Shown in pieces: positions 14,301 through 25,977 of a DNA stretch of 64,000 bases. Position 1 is the stretch's first letter. Each line of letters begins with the position of its first letter. The position numbers and the translations under genes are program-made. Source of the stretch: Lepidurus packardi (lineage: Eukaryota > Arthropoda > Branchiopoda > Notostraca > Triopsidae); the NCBI GenBank assembly GCA_023053545.1, contig JAKZAN010000002.1, positions 1,224,375-1,288,374 of the forward strand. Direction: 5' to 3'. The notes beneath the pieces are model-generated. The model did not search any database and was not told the DNA's origin. It saw nothing but the letters and a program-made list of their open reading frames with translations.

Positions 14301-17300
14301 GGAGTTTTTTTTTCTCCCGGGGAGTCGTCTTTGTAAATGCTGGCGGGTTTCCAGGCAGACAGGCGGGCGCCAGTCTTTGGTCTCGCAAGATGAAGCAAAC
14401 TCGGCTCCGTAGAGACTTTTATAGGGCTCGTAGCACAAAATAACAGATTTATGCTTCCTTTTTTCATATATTTTTTTGGTGGGAGACTTGACTTTTTCTC
14501 TTTACCTTATGAAAAATGGCGAGAAAAAAGAGGTCGCGATATGTCTGGTAAGATTTTGTTTTTATTTCCATTTTATTTTGGGAGATTTTCTGGGGACAGC
14601 TATGCTGCTAGATTAAGAAATACGCTGCGTAGCGAGTGGAAAGAGAGAGACGTTTGATAAAAGGAGAAGGAAGAGGAGGGGGAACAGGCATCGATCGGGG
14701 GGGGGGGGGGGGCCTCTTTAGATACGGCGAAGTTCATTCAATATAGTGGTCCGCCTTGGCAAGGTCGCGACGCCGACGCGACGCTAGAACGTTCCATAAC
14801 GCGGAGGAGGAAAGGGGAGGAGCAAAAGGAAGGGAGAGTGACGTCATGACGTGTCCTAGAACCATGGAAACAACCAAGGCTAATCAATACACTCGGCTTT
14901 TGTTTGTCTGTTTTTCCCAGCCAGACGGATATTATTTCATTCGGGGGAATTTGGGACAGGAATGGAAGCGAGGTCCCCATGTAGTGTAGCTGACGTTTCC
15001 GTGCCACGATAGCAAATGAGGAACGCAGAAGCACGTGCAATTTATGCCAGCAAAATTGGCACAATATTTTTGACAGTAATGTAGGTAGTATGGAAGAGCA
15101 GGGCATGGCAGTTTTTGGTTTTCGGAGAAATGTGGGAAATGCGAATTGGCTTTGCATTTGTGCAAAAAAATTGCGAGTTTGGAAACAATACACCCTAGCC
15201 ACTATTTTACTATATTTTTTAAAAGAAAATCGCATGCAAATTGGATATTCGGTTGCAAAGTTACAGGGCGCGCCATGTTATGCGCAGAAGCAATGCGCGG
15301 TTATAAACACCCAAATACACGGCACGTCACCGGGCGCTAGCTAAGGTGAACAAGCTAAAAGCGAAGTTTCGGGAAGACTTGAAAAGGCGTCTAAACCCAG
15401 CTTACACAGCTTTGGCGTGAGAAAATTAGATGTTTAGTAGTCTGAACACATTTTAAAGAACGCTTATCATCAACACGACGCTTAACGGTCTGAACTGTCT
15501 GGTGTGAACCTAGCTTAGGAACAATGAATTTCCCGGGCGCGAGAGGGAAAGGTTGCGGGAGTGTATTTAGCAGACTGTTTTACCAAGCCAGATTGGGCAT
15601 TATGGTACTTGTGTAAACCGAGCTTAGGGACTTGTAAAAAATGTTCCCCCCCGAGTCGAAATTGTTGGTTAAAAACTGATTTAATGTACCAAAAAAGTGA
15701 AAAAATTCTTATGTATAGGTATACACCTTCTTTAAATCTCTTGTTGGTTTCTTTCATTCTTTAAATAGAGATTAAATTAAATTAATATAGTAAAGTAAAA
15801 TAATTCAATTCTCAATTAATGCTAACATTATGTTCTAAATTAAAGAATCCGCACTGTGTCTGATATTCTGATACATTCTACTATTCTACTCTGAATGAAA
15901 TTCAAATCAATTCTGGAATAATAACAATACATGAACTAATGACTCATTAGGAACACGTTCAATTAATTTGGATTTATTTTCTGTTTCTTTCGTGTTGGAA
16001 TAGGAATCGCCGCCAATCGTAGAGAATCTTCAAGTATCGGACGAGACGTCCAAGAAACCCAAGTATGAATACCTGTCCCCGAGTTCGTCGCCGTTGCTGG
16101 CCACGCCCCCAAGCGTCGCCGTAGCGACCACCTCCTATTTTAATCATCCGGCAGCCGTGTCAGCCTATTTGGACTATTATTACCCAGCCTTCTGGTATGC
16201 TGGTCCTCTTCCTCCCCCTCCCCCTCCGCATGCCAAGGCCGCCTGGATGGGGGGCCGGAGCACCACACATACACCCACGCCCCATCCGACTCATCATCTT
16301 CCCTGGTCCACCGCAGTCGCCAATGATGGAGCTGTCACGCCTACGCATCTTGGATCGCGTTTCTCTTATCCTTCCAAAGACAGGTACACGCGTTATTTTT
16401 AGTTCCCAACCTACCCTCTCTCATTCTGCAGCATTCCCGGGATTTTTTCCCTTTTTTAAAAATGTAATTTGTCGTGATATTTATTTTTATTTTCGTTTTT
16501 ATTTTAGCTTGAAAGAGACACCTCCTGCCTTGGAGTGCACTCCCAGGCTGTCACTTGGGAGTCGACAACACAGTGATGACGTGTTACCACCGAATGTGGC
16601 GTTGGCTCCGCCCCTCAAAAATGGACCTTCTTCCACGGCCAAAAGTTGTGCATCTGCGAGCCGTAAACCTGCACACCAGTACCTGAGGTATAAACATGAT
16701 TGTGGTTTGGGAAATATAATTTGTGATAATGGAAAGAACGAATAAGTACGTGTTAGGGCAGGAAGAGGAGAAAAACGAAGAATGACAGGGAAGGAAACGG
16801 TTGACGTGACGAGGAAAATTGATGGAATTAACGATTCGGTGGATTTTTTCCTGTGTTTTGTGTAGTTCGAGGGAATCCCGCCCTTATGTGATAACCCCAC
16901 CTGAAGAAGTAAAAGCAGATGTCTTGCACGTCAAAAAAGCAGCAGTCCCAGTCCAGCCGTACACAACAAGCCAACATCACAATCCGGAGATTGAGCTGTC
17001 TTCTACTGACACGGAAGATTCCTTATCGGACCGCGACCAGGCCCATGAAGAGCAAGGTAGTACTTCTCACCTAAACACATTCCCGCCCTTTTTAAGTATA
17101 GTTATGGGGGTGCTTTTCCCTTTTCCCAAGGTCCTCTCTCCCCTTTTTGTAGAACAAGGTTACTACAGAACGTTTTTTAAGGGTGTTTTCCAAAGAATTT
17201 CTAATAAGCGCGTGGAAAGTCGCAAGTTTTTGTGTGGGAAAAACTCGTTTTTAAACTCAATACCCCAGACTAGCAAAGCGATTTTCAAGTGGGGAAGCTA

Positions 17301-18377
17301 GCCTATTGAGGCGATGAAGGGTGTACAGCTCTCTGGCGGTCTAGAACGCATTCCATGCTTTTAACGGCTGATTATTGACGAATTTCAGTCGCTATTTACC
17401 CCCAAACTACAAGGCTGTTAAAGAAAAGAAAAAGTGTTGGATGCTAGTTGGTGGACGCTTTCACAAGTTCAACATGTAGCATGTGTTTACATGTTGTATT
17501 CCTTTTTCATTGTTTGTGTTTTCGCCCATGTTTACAATCCCTTTGATTTCTATGGTAACATTTCCTGTAGGGGCATTTCATTGTTTCTTGATCTTTAAAA
17601 GCCGACCCATTTCGCCTCAAAACTCAAAAATGTCATTGTTTACATAATAGTTGAGCTATCTAAAAGTGAATGTTAGCAAAGTTGTAACATTGTACCGTTA
17701 GAAGGCGACTCAATTCAGCAAGGAAGTCAATCGAAAGAACTTATAAAGGGATGGGTCAAGTTGTAAAAGAATTAGTCACATTTACTGAAGGTAAATTCTA
17801 ATTTTTTTATGATCTGTTTTTTTATTGTGTAGATTGGTTGGGAGCAGACCTTCCAGTGGGCGTGCGAGAAGATTTTCGATTGATTGAAAAAACGTTGGAA
17901 GACGGCGGTTTGGATGTGTCGCGAAAACAATGTGTGTTATCTGCGTTTCGTCGCCTGGGACTGCGGTTGGTGTGGGAACAAGAAAAGGCGGCCTTGACTT
18001 GTTCTTCTTCTCTTCCTCCTCCATCGTCTACTATTTCCCCGTTTGCTTCGACTGCACACAAACTAGGGCAGCTTTCCTCGCCCCAACACTGTGCCCCGCC
18101 CCCCGACCCGCTCCAGTCCAAGTTGACGTCCATGGAAGTGGAGATGACGATCCTGAAAAAAGAACTCGGGCATTTGCGTGCGGTTAAAGTGGAAAAAAGG
18201 ACTCCATACCACCACCAACACCACCATCACCACGGACGGACAACTATGGATGACCCGTTATTGCCCCCACTCCATTTAGACGAGTGGAAAGTTCTCGAAA
18301 GAGCCAGATTAGTCCGCGAAGAAGAACGAAGCTTCCTCATAACGCATATGCCCGTCAAACGGGAACCACTGGATTGA
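2396..18377 (+). CDS. Snoo: Ski/Sno family SMAD transcriptional co-repressor
   Basis: Five coding exons: 2396-3538, 16004-16383, 16508-16687, 16866-17056 and 17833-18377, all with GT-AG introns and matching phases, giving about 812 residues (human SKI has about 728). Visible in order: an R-SMAD-binding motif near residues 23-46 (PHLKRVL...SLSGP); the Dachshund-homology domain, about 143-235, with ISCFVVGGEKRLC and SAPSCGLIT; the SAND-like SMAD4-binding domain, about 272-350, with VYHECFGKC, Cys pairs and ENRTCHWGFDSANWRAY; a separate conserved PNVALAPP at about 536-543; and a C-terminal exon with a predicted coiled coil, a His-rich stretch and the ending KREPLD. The family acts in the nucleus to silence TGF-beta/BMP SMAD targets. 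The start ATG at 2396 has a good context (A at -3, G at +4). Snoo versus Ski naming is uncertain. Confidence 0.93.
3854..4068. repeat. Two-copy tandem repeat, unit about 107 bp
   Basis: GACATTGAAGCACTTAG at 3854 recurs as GACATTGAAACGCTTGA at 3962. Both units continue with GGGGACAACAGTGAAT, GGAATTAAAGCCCGTA, AGTCGATATCA and GCGTAAGAACAA in the same order. The copies differ at scattered positions and by small indels, so the duplication is not recent. Confidence 0.8.
4740..4754. repeat. Poly(C) tract, 15 bases
   Basis: An uninterrupted run of 15 C. It is one of several long G or C homopolymers in the window, the others at about 7443, 10883, 14152, 14697 and 26446. Confidence 0.9.
6098..6480. 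mobile_element. Tigger/pogo-like transposon end, fossil
   Basis: Begins with CAGTAGATGCCACTTATTGT and runs to CTAATAACCGAAAATCGG near 6175. The same end, diverged and inverted, is at 45881-45962. On the minus strand inside, a short basic stretch SRKRKRVG resembles the start of pogo-type transposases. Only a remnant is present; the other end was not found nearby. Confidence 0.5.
8774..9235 (+). mobile_element. Tigger/pogo-type transposase N-terminal fossil
   Basis: Starts at ATG 8774 with a basic segment (MTPKKTLTRKTRKALT). It then reads as a CENP-B/psq-like helix-turn-helix if the frame changes near 8865: DLAAEYGMIKSTIGTIL, NRESIM.AK.AKGVSS, then DEMERLL near 9015. This order is typical of TIGD/Tigger DNA transposases. 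At least one frameshift and several stops are present and the DDE catalytic domain is absent. A CTCGTATAACGAA stretch at about 8670 recalls Tigger terminal repeats. Confidence 0.6.
13438..13796. mobile_element. MITE with about 47 bp imperfect terminal inverted repeats
   Basis: The left end 13438-13484 (GGGCCAGGCCGGACTTGTAG...) matches, inverted, the right end 13749-13796 (...CGCTATAAGTTGGGCCTGG). Extra end copies lie at 13888-13945, 11680-11703 and 52778-52830. No coding content. I could not assign a superfamily and see no clear target duplication. Confidence 0.6.
14152..14168. repeat. Poly(G) tract, 17 bases
   Basis: Seventeen consecutive G. A second run of 16 G starts at 14697 and a third of 16 G at 26446. 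All are potential G-quadruplex sites on the plus strand. Confidence 0.9.
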
Positions 18378-20383
18378 TTTTTTTTTTTTACCATTCTGGT
18401 TTGTTCTTGTCTTCTTAACAAACAGCACCGACGTCCTAAAGACTCTTGGAAGAAGTAGGAAGGCAAAGAGCCTTTGAAAGAATGGGAAGATTCAAGAAAC
18501 TTCAAGGAACACTTCTTAGTTTTGTGTTTCTTACGTCTTCTAGGCAGTGCAAAACCGTTTTTTGGTACAGTTTTAAACAATTTGAAAGGGATTTTGAAAC
18601 TTCTCGTGATTTCAAGATTCATTTTTACTGAATTTTTTTTAGTAGAGCAAAACAGGGCCAAGACATTCTTTCTTCTGAAAAGTCTTGGAAAAATGTTGAA
18701 ACAAAGATTTTAAAAGAAACGCTGGACAGGAATGTGGGGAGATTCAAAGATGGAGCTGGCAAGGACGTGCTGTTTTTTGCATGTGCCAAGAATTTGCATT
18801 CGAGTTGGCTGGGTGGTACAAAATAATCTCTTTTTTCTTTCGAAAAAAATACAAAGGAAAGAAAACAAGTGGGGGGGAAAGGAGAAAGGCAGCTGTCAGA
18901 TTCGTTAGGTGTTGGAATTATAATTATATATCTATTTTTTTTTCTTACGGGGAAATGAGGTAAAACAAAAATTCAGGAAAAAACACCAAAACTGCCACTT
19001 GGATGATAAAAAAGGAAAATAAAAAAGGAAAAAAAGAGATGAATTCACACACTGCCCTCCTTGCTTGTGTTCAACAATCTTTGCTCATCCCGTATTTTTG
19101 ACCATCTAGAGAGTACCCCCGCCCAGGGCTCTTTTTTTATTTTTTGCGAAACAAAAGAGTGTAGATTTTTTTGTGAAAAACAAACAAACCAGAGCCATCG
19201 TGCTAATTTTTACCTCCCAAATCACCTTTGGTTTGGATGAAAGTGATTTGATTAATTAATTAATTTAATTTCTTAGTTAATTATCGAGTTTTCTTTTCTT
19301 TTTTACGATTTATGTGGATAGTGTTAAGGGTTCCACGTTGGCTGACGTCGGAAAGTGAAACACAGCGATAGACCGAGAGAGAGAAAGAATTCCGTGTTTT
19401 TTTCTTTTTAAAAAAGTGGTCACGGATTTAAAAAAAAAAATTGTGGGGGAAAAGAAAAGGATGATTTAAGAGGAGAGGGGAGAAAACTGAACCGAATTGT
19501 TTGGAAAACTAAGAAAATTGTCCCAAGATGTGATGTTTTATTGTTGGAATTTATTTGGTTGGTTAATTTTTTTTGGCGGGGAATTTTTAGGAGCCTCTTT
19601 TGTCGCAAGGAAACACAAGGGGGAAGCAAGAAGAAAAAACAGTTTGCAATTATTATAATGCTAGTTTTCTTATTGGTTTATTTATTGTCCAAATTTTGCT
19701 TTTGTTTTCTTTTTTGTGTCTCAGTTTTAAAAAGAAAAAACATCAGGGGACATCAAGTACAATGTTGCTGCCATGCTTGTCTGCTTATCATGTCTCCCAA
19801 TTTTTTGCATTCGATTAGTCAGGCCGTTTGGAGCCGCTGGAATCACTTGGAAAACGCTTTTCTTTCCCTTAATTATTATTATTATTATAATTTTTTTTTT
19901 TGGGGGGGGGAGTGATTCTCGAGCCTTTTTTGGACGGAAAGAAGCGAGTCCATATTTCGGTGCATTTATTTTGTCTTTTTGGGTTGATCGATTTTACTAC
20001 CCCCGTTTTTATTGTAATGTTTTAAAGTTGATAGGGAAAGGAAGAAAAAAGGTGGGAAGTTGATTTTGGGACAAAAGTGAGAAGAGTTTTTAAACCCCGG
20101 TGCTGTAAAACGCAATGTTTTTTTGGTCATTCTTGCTGGCATTCGTTTTAGAATTTCATTTTAAACGGTGAGAAAATGTTTCAAAGTGGAGGAGAAAAAA
20201 AGCATACTCCGTTATCGCCCATGCATCAATTTTTCGTTATTTCATGGCCATTTTAGAAATACATCACTAGTTCTACATGCAAAGTGTTGTACAGTTTTAG
20301 AAGTTCCTTTCGAAATGCCGTAATGTGTCCTGCGGCGTCGCTTCGTATGTGTACTGAGCAAAAATGTCACTATTGGCGATGAT

Positions 20384-21778
20384 GTTTGCAGAAAGCGTGT
20401 ACCGAATGGCCTAGTCAATGGTGTGCAAGCTTATCACTAGGCGGCAAACCCTGATGGGCAACATATCCCCAACAGGTTCTCCAGTTTCGGAAATCCGAGA
20501 TAAAAATGACACTAGTGTGTATTATGGTTTCAAAACGTTCTCGGAAAACGAATGACAAACGGGTGTCACTCAAATTCAAAAATGGTAGTTGGATTGTAAA
20601 TACATTAGTTTAGGTTAGGTTAGGTTAAGTTAGGATAGGTTAGGTTAAGTTAGGATAGGTTAGGTTAGGTTTAGGTTAGGTTAGTTTAGGTTTGATTAGG
20701 TTAGTTTAGGTTTGATTAGGTTAGGTTAGCTTAGGTTAGGTTATTAAGTTAGGTTAGATTAGGTTAGCTTCACGATTCTCATCAATTTTCGTTGATGAGA
20801 GTCGCTAAAATTTGAATTTACTTTCACTCCACTAGCTGAAAAAAGAAGAATTCATTGTTGGCCAGTGACACACTAGTGTCATGTTTGACCCAGGGACACT
20901 TTACGTACGTATGTAACTAAATCCGGAGAACGTGTTGCATATCCCCGAAGCGAGCTGCTGCACATGCGGAAAGGTAAAAGGAAAACTTAGATAATAAGCA
21001 CTATAGAAAGCGCATGGCTATGTGGACGGCTGCACCCGACTTAACTCAAACTCAGCCGACATTGTTGTGGCCAAATCTAGGCACGCTTTTCGAATCTTTG
21101 CTAGGGTATATTTATGCAGCATTCACGTCTTTGCATGCCACATGCAGTACTTCCCTTTGACTTATAAGCTAATTCGTAGTATACACACATTTGACAAAAG
21201 GATCGAAAATTGTACATATTTACTGACTTTTCAACTGTCGTGTTTTGGTTAGTTTGTTTCGAATTCTTTTAATTTTCGGAATGTGTTCTTTATTGGTGGC
21301 AATAACGCACTTTTATTCAATATTCAAGTACAAGTTTTACAGTTTGAAAACATGGTTACCCAATATTCTTCCCTTTTTCTTGTCTATTCTTAGAACCTTG
21401 GAAGGAGCGCTTTTGCACCAGTTTCTTATGGAATCCGTAAAATTGTTTTAACCAAGTGCTACAAAAGCCAAAACCGTGGAAACGTTAAATGAGTGTAAAC
21501 AAAAGCCGTCATTGCTGTGGCTAAATCGACGACTGCGCCGCCTTTACTCTCCACTCACCTACTGTATGTGATCTAAGAAGGAAAACGTTCTAGTTCCGCA
21601 CATAAAAAGTGATGACGATATTGTCGAATTTCGCTTCAAAATTTGCTAAATTTGCTAATTTACAAGCCTCCCCATTACATACTCCCGCTATGTGATATGT
21701 CTGCAGAATGTGTTGTGCAGGGCTTAGCTAATGGTGAGCTACATTCTCACTAGGTGACGAAACGTGATGGTCTGTTGT
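20384..21778. repeat. Diverged repeat pair
   Basis: TGTTTGCAGAAAGCGTGTAC...CTAGTCAATGG at 20384-20463 corresponds to TGTCTGCAGAATGTGTTGTG...TTAGCTAATGG at 21698-21778. Similarity between about 21040 and 21510 (GCCGACATTGTTGTGGC and GCCGTCATTGCTGTGGC) suggests the unit is longer. Origin unknown. Confidence 0.45.
20608..20770 (+). repeat. Interstitial TTAGG-type telomere-like array
   Basis: About 160 bp of degenerate TTAGGT/TTAAGT/TTAGGA units in one orientation. TTAGG is the ancestral arthropod telomere unit. Shorter scattered stretches of the same motif are at about 7060, 26230-26276 and 51030-51130 (the last two as CCTAA). Confidence 0.85.
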
Positions 21779-21920
21779 CGTGCGGGCATGGCCGGACGTG
21801 TCTAAAAGCTGTAAAAGAGCACGGGTGGCATACGGTCCCGCGTGGCGTATTGTGGAAGTTTTGAGTCACGTGCTTTAGGTTCCAGTTTATGGTGGAAAAG
21901 GGGTACATTGTAATTTAGTG

Positions 21921-24243
21921 ATGGCTAATCATACTGAGAACGCATCAAAGACTACCAAATTCGCAAGTAAGTTGTCGTTAGCTTTCATTGTTAAGGTTCG
22001 AGAGAAGTTTTCCAGTTTATTCTCCGGCGCTCATTTTTTTCTTGTTTTGATTAGTTCGGGGCACTAAAGGGATTAGTGTTTACCATGGGCCACCTAAAAT
22101 TGAGCTTCAAGAGAACGCAGTAGATCCCAGCAAGATGTGCAAAATTTGTGCATGGAGTGGAGACGGTAAATTATTCGCATGGTGCAACAATTCCAGGTAC
22201 ATCACACCCCGTCACATCAGTTAATTGTCAAGCGTGAACCCATTTTATCTTTTATTTTCAACTAATCAATGTTCTTCTTATTAGTGTGAAAGTGGTAACG
22301 TCTGCAGATTGGAAGTTGGTAGCAGAATTCGCCAGACCTAAGACAATAGGCCTCCAATTTTCACCCAAGTCGACATATTTAACTACCTGGGAGCCTTATC
22401 AAGGTAATTCAAGCCTTCTAAGTCATCACGTTTCCTTGCTAATCATGTTATTAATCTCTAAAGTCACCCAAGATACGCCAGCCAACACTCCCAATTTGCA
22501 TATATGGAACCTGGCGTCCAAACAGTCGGTCAAATCATACGTCCAGAAACGTCAGTCCGCGTGGGAACCTCAATGGAGTGTAGACGAGAAACTGCTGGTG
22601 AGGAACCTAAACAACGAAGTCCAATTCTATGAAACGGCAGCGTTTGAGCATATGGCGCAGAAGATGAATTCCTTGAAAGTTCTCGACTTTTCCCTCTCTC
22701 CTGGCACCAATTCCTACCATATTATCTGCTACACGCCAGGTAAACTTCAATAACTCCCTTGAAAAACCACCGTTGACTGTTTGTATCACTGGCAGGTGTT
22801 AAAGGGCAGCCATCTTTCGTGAAACTGTTCAAATATCCTCAACTGGAGCAAGCAGTGGCCAGCAAAAGCTTCTTCCAGGCTGATCGCGTGGAGATTAAAT
22901 GGGATAGGACCGGTTCATCAGCTTTGGTCATTACCACGGTTGATGTGGACACGTCAGGAGTGTCTTATTATGGCAAACAAGCGCTCCATTACTTGGATAC
23001 TAAAGGAAACACAGCCATGGTCCAACTTCGTAAGCGAGAAAGAGCAAAGAACGCAAATTCGGCCCGAAAATCCGTATCATCCTTAGAACTGTTGCTAATT
23101 GCATTGTCTTTTCGTCTTTCTAGCCAAGGAAGGGCCGATTTACTCCGTGGAATGGAGCCCTAAAGCCAACGAATTCTGTGTGGTTTACGGCTACATGCCT
23201 GCCAAGGCCACTCTCTTCAATTTGAAGTGCGAACCTAAGTTCGATTTTGGCACAGGAGCACGCAACTGTGCGTTTTACAACTGCCATGGCTCTCTGTTAC
23301 TCTTGGGAGGGTTTGGTAACCTCAGAGGCAAGATGGAAGTGTGGGATTTGAAGACCAGGAAGGTTATTGCGCCAGTAGAGATTCCGGATACCACGCATTT
23401 GCAATGGAGCCCAGACGGAGAGCATTTTCTCACTTGTACCACTGCGCCAAGATTGCGAGTCGGAAATGGGTACGTTTTAAGAATTTTTCAGTGAATTTTA
23501 AGAGGATTAATGAAGATTTGGGAGTTTAGGGTGAGAATTTGGCACTATAGTGGAAGTTTGCTGTTAGAGCAAGTCGTGCCTGAGCCTGACGAGCTGTGGG
23601 AAGCTGTGTGGCAGCCGTTACCGTATGGAACGTTCCCCGAGAAGGCAATTTCCACCAAAAAAGTGGAGGGAATCCAGCCAAGTCAGCCGGTCGCATCCAA
23701 AGAGGTCTATCGACCACCTGGCTCGAGGGGAAGAGAGGCGGTGCTGAAGGTTTTGGAAGAGCGCGAGCAAGCTTCTGATCCAAGTGTGAAACTTCCAGGT
23801 AACATTTCAAAAAATTAATTTATTTGCATTTAATTTATGTATTTTTTGGGGTATTTTCCAATTTAGAAACGTTGTCGAAGTCGGCGTTGAAGAATAAGAA
23901 GAAGCGAGAAGCTCGTAAGGCCAAAAAAGAGGATGAGGAAGATGTTGCGGAGGTTAAGGAAGAGAAAAAGAGCGAGAAGATTGATTCTGGTGTGGGAATT
24001 CAGCTAACTGGCGATTTGGAGAAGGACAAGCAAATCCGGAGTCTGAAAAAAGTAGCATTTCTTAGTTTGTTGGTTCAGTTGGGTGTTAATGGATTTTGTT
24101 GGGAATGTTTGTCTTAGAAACTCGATCAGATTGCCAAGCTAAAAATGGACAAAGCGGCAGGAAAGCCTTTGGAGCTGAATCAGCTGGAAAAATTGACGAA
24201 AGAGGAAGAATTTCTTGCCGAATTGAAGAAATTAAGTGTGTGA
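21921..24243 (+). CDS. EIF2A: Eukaryotic translation initiation factor 2A
   Basis: Nine exons: 21921-21966, 22055-22196, 22285-22403, 22464-22739, 22796-23029, 23124-23469, 23530-23798, 23867-24051 and 24118-24243. All join in phase with GT-AG introns of 56-94 bp, giving 580 residues (human EIF2A: 585). The N-terminal two thirds is the WD-type propeller, with GPPKIELQE, LQFSPKSTYLTTWEPY, RNLNNEVQFYE, DVDTSGVSYYGKQALHY, YMPAKATLFNLKCEP, GFGNLRG.MEVWD and WSPDGEHFLT. The C-terminal part is charged and helical (SKSALKNKKKREARKAKK, then a Lys/Glu coiled coil), as in the family. EIF2A is a monomeric factor that brings initiator tRNA to the 40S subunit on selected mRNAs; it is unrelated to eIF2 alpha. 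The gene looks intact. Exon 7 starts with an unusual acceptor (TTTAG then GGTGAG). Confidence 0.96.
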
Positions 24244-24324
24244 CGTATACGTGTAAAAGAAGGGTAATGCAAATTAGTGATGAATGTGTGGTGGTGTCCC
24301 TTTCTTGTCGTCAAGAATACATTG

Positions 24325-24330
24325 AATAAA
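24325..24330 (+). terminator. Poly(A) signal of EIF2A
   Basis: AATAAA 82 bases after the EIF2A stop codon, followed by T/G-rich sequence. This is a well-placed cleavage and polyadenylation signal. Confidence 0.75.
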
Positions 24331-24776
24331 CCTTTTGATATAAGCATCGGGTATTGTTGTCACGCGATTTTTTGAATGTTTAAATCTACTGAAAAATTAA
24401 CGCAGAACTTATTCTACGAATTTTGTCGTAGGTTTCATGCAAATCGGCCATCAAAGAAATCCACTGGACGCAAATTTAAATAAGCCTTTTTTCCATTTAA
24501 GCCATTTTCGTTCTTTAAGCCATTCCATTAAATAGGCGTCCTTTATGAAGAGGTCAGACCACTTTTAACGGAATTCTTGAAAAATCACCCAAAAATTTCA
24601 CAAATTTTCGCTTTTAATTCAAAATCACAACTCGTACAACAAAAAGGACATTTTTGGAAAACAGGTTTTATGGGGAACCGCTTTCGGTACAATAAATAAG
24701 CAAATAAAGAATTCCGGGGTAGAGGGAGGCCAACATTCCATTTACATACTTCTTGAATCGTAGGAATCAAGAAATG

Positions 24777-24890
24777 TAGCTAAATCGGAAATGTAGCTTG
24801 AATCGGAAATGTAGCTTGAATAATGTAGCTTGAATCGGAAAATAATGTAGCTTGTAAATGTAGCTTGAATCGGAAAAATGTAGCTAATGG
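24777..24890. repeat. Short tandem repeat, AATGTAGCTTGAATCGGA unit
   Basis: Five to six imperfect copies of ATGTAGCTTGAATCGGAA and shorter variants, directly in front of a dispersed repeat. Confidence 0.8.
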
Positions 24891-24899
24891 ACGTCTTGT

Positions 24900-25977
24900 T
24901 TTGCTTCTGGAAAGTACAATTGGTCACCACAGTTTGCTGTAGCAGCACATTGTCCGAAAGCAAGTGGTCATACATTCGGAACATAATTTTTATCGAAAAC
25001 GGATTGTCAGATTTGAAAGCAAACTAAAACAGAAGTTTCCTTTCATTAGCAGCTAGTGCGCAGCCAAAGGTCAAATCTTTATTTTTTTTCCGATTTAATA
25101 GGGGCTTGAGCTTAGCTCGTTGCCTCTTCTTTATTGACTATTTTTTTTTATTGTGTTACACAGGCTTTCGTACCAGGTATATTATATGGAGAAAAATGTC
25201 ATTTGATTAAAAGGAACTTTTAAAATAACGCATTTGTTATACGGGAACAGTGGGTTTTTTTTTATTTTTAAAGTTTTAAAATTTTTTTTTGCGGAATTGA
25301 TATAATTGGTGATTGGGATTGAGATTTTTTGGTTAGTTAAGATTTGTTCGGGTTTGAAATGTAGTTTGTTTTGACTTAGTGTTCTAAGTAAGATGGCTCT
25401 AGGTTTGTTTAACATTGGCAATGAAAAAGTATATGAGTTAATGTTTGGCGGAAGTAGTTAGTGCAAGGACAAATCATGTTAGAGGTTTTTTTAATCCGAA
25501 ATAAATATGATTTTGTGGGGAAGTGTGTTGTTCTTAATTGGATAAGTGTAGATATGATTTTGTGTGCATGACTAGATTTGCAAATAGGTTTTGAGTAAGG
25601 ATTGATGTTTAAATCGTGGAGGGGCGAGATTTGTGTATTCCACTCTTCTGTCCATTTCAGCAAAATGATTTGTTTAATTGATTTTTTAATGTCTTCTTGT
25701 TGGAGTTTTTGAAGAGGGTTTTGTTTTTTTGTCATTTCGATAAAGAGTGAGCATGAGGCATACCGTTTATGTATGGGAGTTGATGTGGTTGCGGTGTTTG
25801 TTTTGTGGGCAAATCTTAGAGGTCAAATCTTTAGGTAACGTTCAATCATAGTTGCAAAATTCATTTCCATATCGCTAATGTATTACGCCTTGGAAAAAAA
25901 TTTGCCCTACCTGTTTAGCAAGCTCAAGATTTCGGTCAACGAATGTTTTAATTATAATAACTAGTTTTCTTAAAAAG
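24900..25977. repeat. Dispersed repeat A, copy 1, split by a LINE
   Basis: The sequence 24900-25081 plus 25834-25977 aligns with 52290-52610 (shared: GTTTGCTGT.GCAGCACA, TTTGAAAGCAAACTAAAA, TTAGCAAGCTCAAGATT). The LINE at 25082-25819 lies inside this copy only and is flanked by a 14 bp duplication, so repeat A is older than that insertion. Confidence 0.75.
25082..25819 (-). mobile_element. 5'-truncated non-LTR retrotransposon (LINE), C-terminal part
   Basis: On the minus strand it encodes the end of a LINE polymerase protein. IKQIILLKWTEEWN, STLIQLRTTHFPTKSYLFRIKK and the zinc-knuckle-like CPC...HILFHC match the same region of the LINE at 47317-49120 in order; the downstream NKPRAI...LRTLSQNKLHF continues in another frame, so at least one frameshift is present. 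The minus-strand 3' end is an A-run at the left edge (25082-25089 reads as T). A perfect 14 bp target duplication AGGTCAAATCTTTA flanks it at 25068-25081 and 25820-25833, the mark of target-primed insertion. Confidence 0.85.

Larger units (their letters stand above)
3539..16003 (+). other. Giant first coding intron of Ski/Snoo
   Basis: This 12.5 kb intron has no convincing host exon. It holds a 107 bp tandem duplication (3854-4068), Tigger-like transposon pieces (6098-6480, 8774-9235), a MITE (13438-13796), recurring GACAGTAATGTAGG-type motifs (about 6893, 7240, 9716, 15070), and homopolymers including 15 C at 4740, 17 G at 14152 and 16 G at 14697. The other Ski introns are 124, 178 and 776 bp. 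The rest is AT-rich with many short T and A runs. Confidence 0.7.
18378..21920. other. Ski/Snoo 3' flank and intergenic region
   Basis: Directly after the Ski stop the sequence is T-rich, with possible poly(A) signals (AATAAA at about 19018), so a 3' UTR of several hundred bases is likely. Further on lie a TTAGG-type array (20608-20770) and two diverged copies of a roughly 80 bp repeat at about 20384 and 21698. No gene recognised. Confidence 0.5.
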
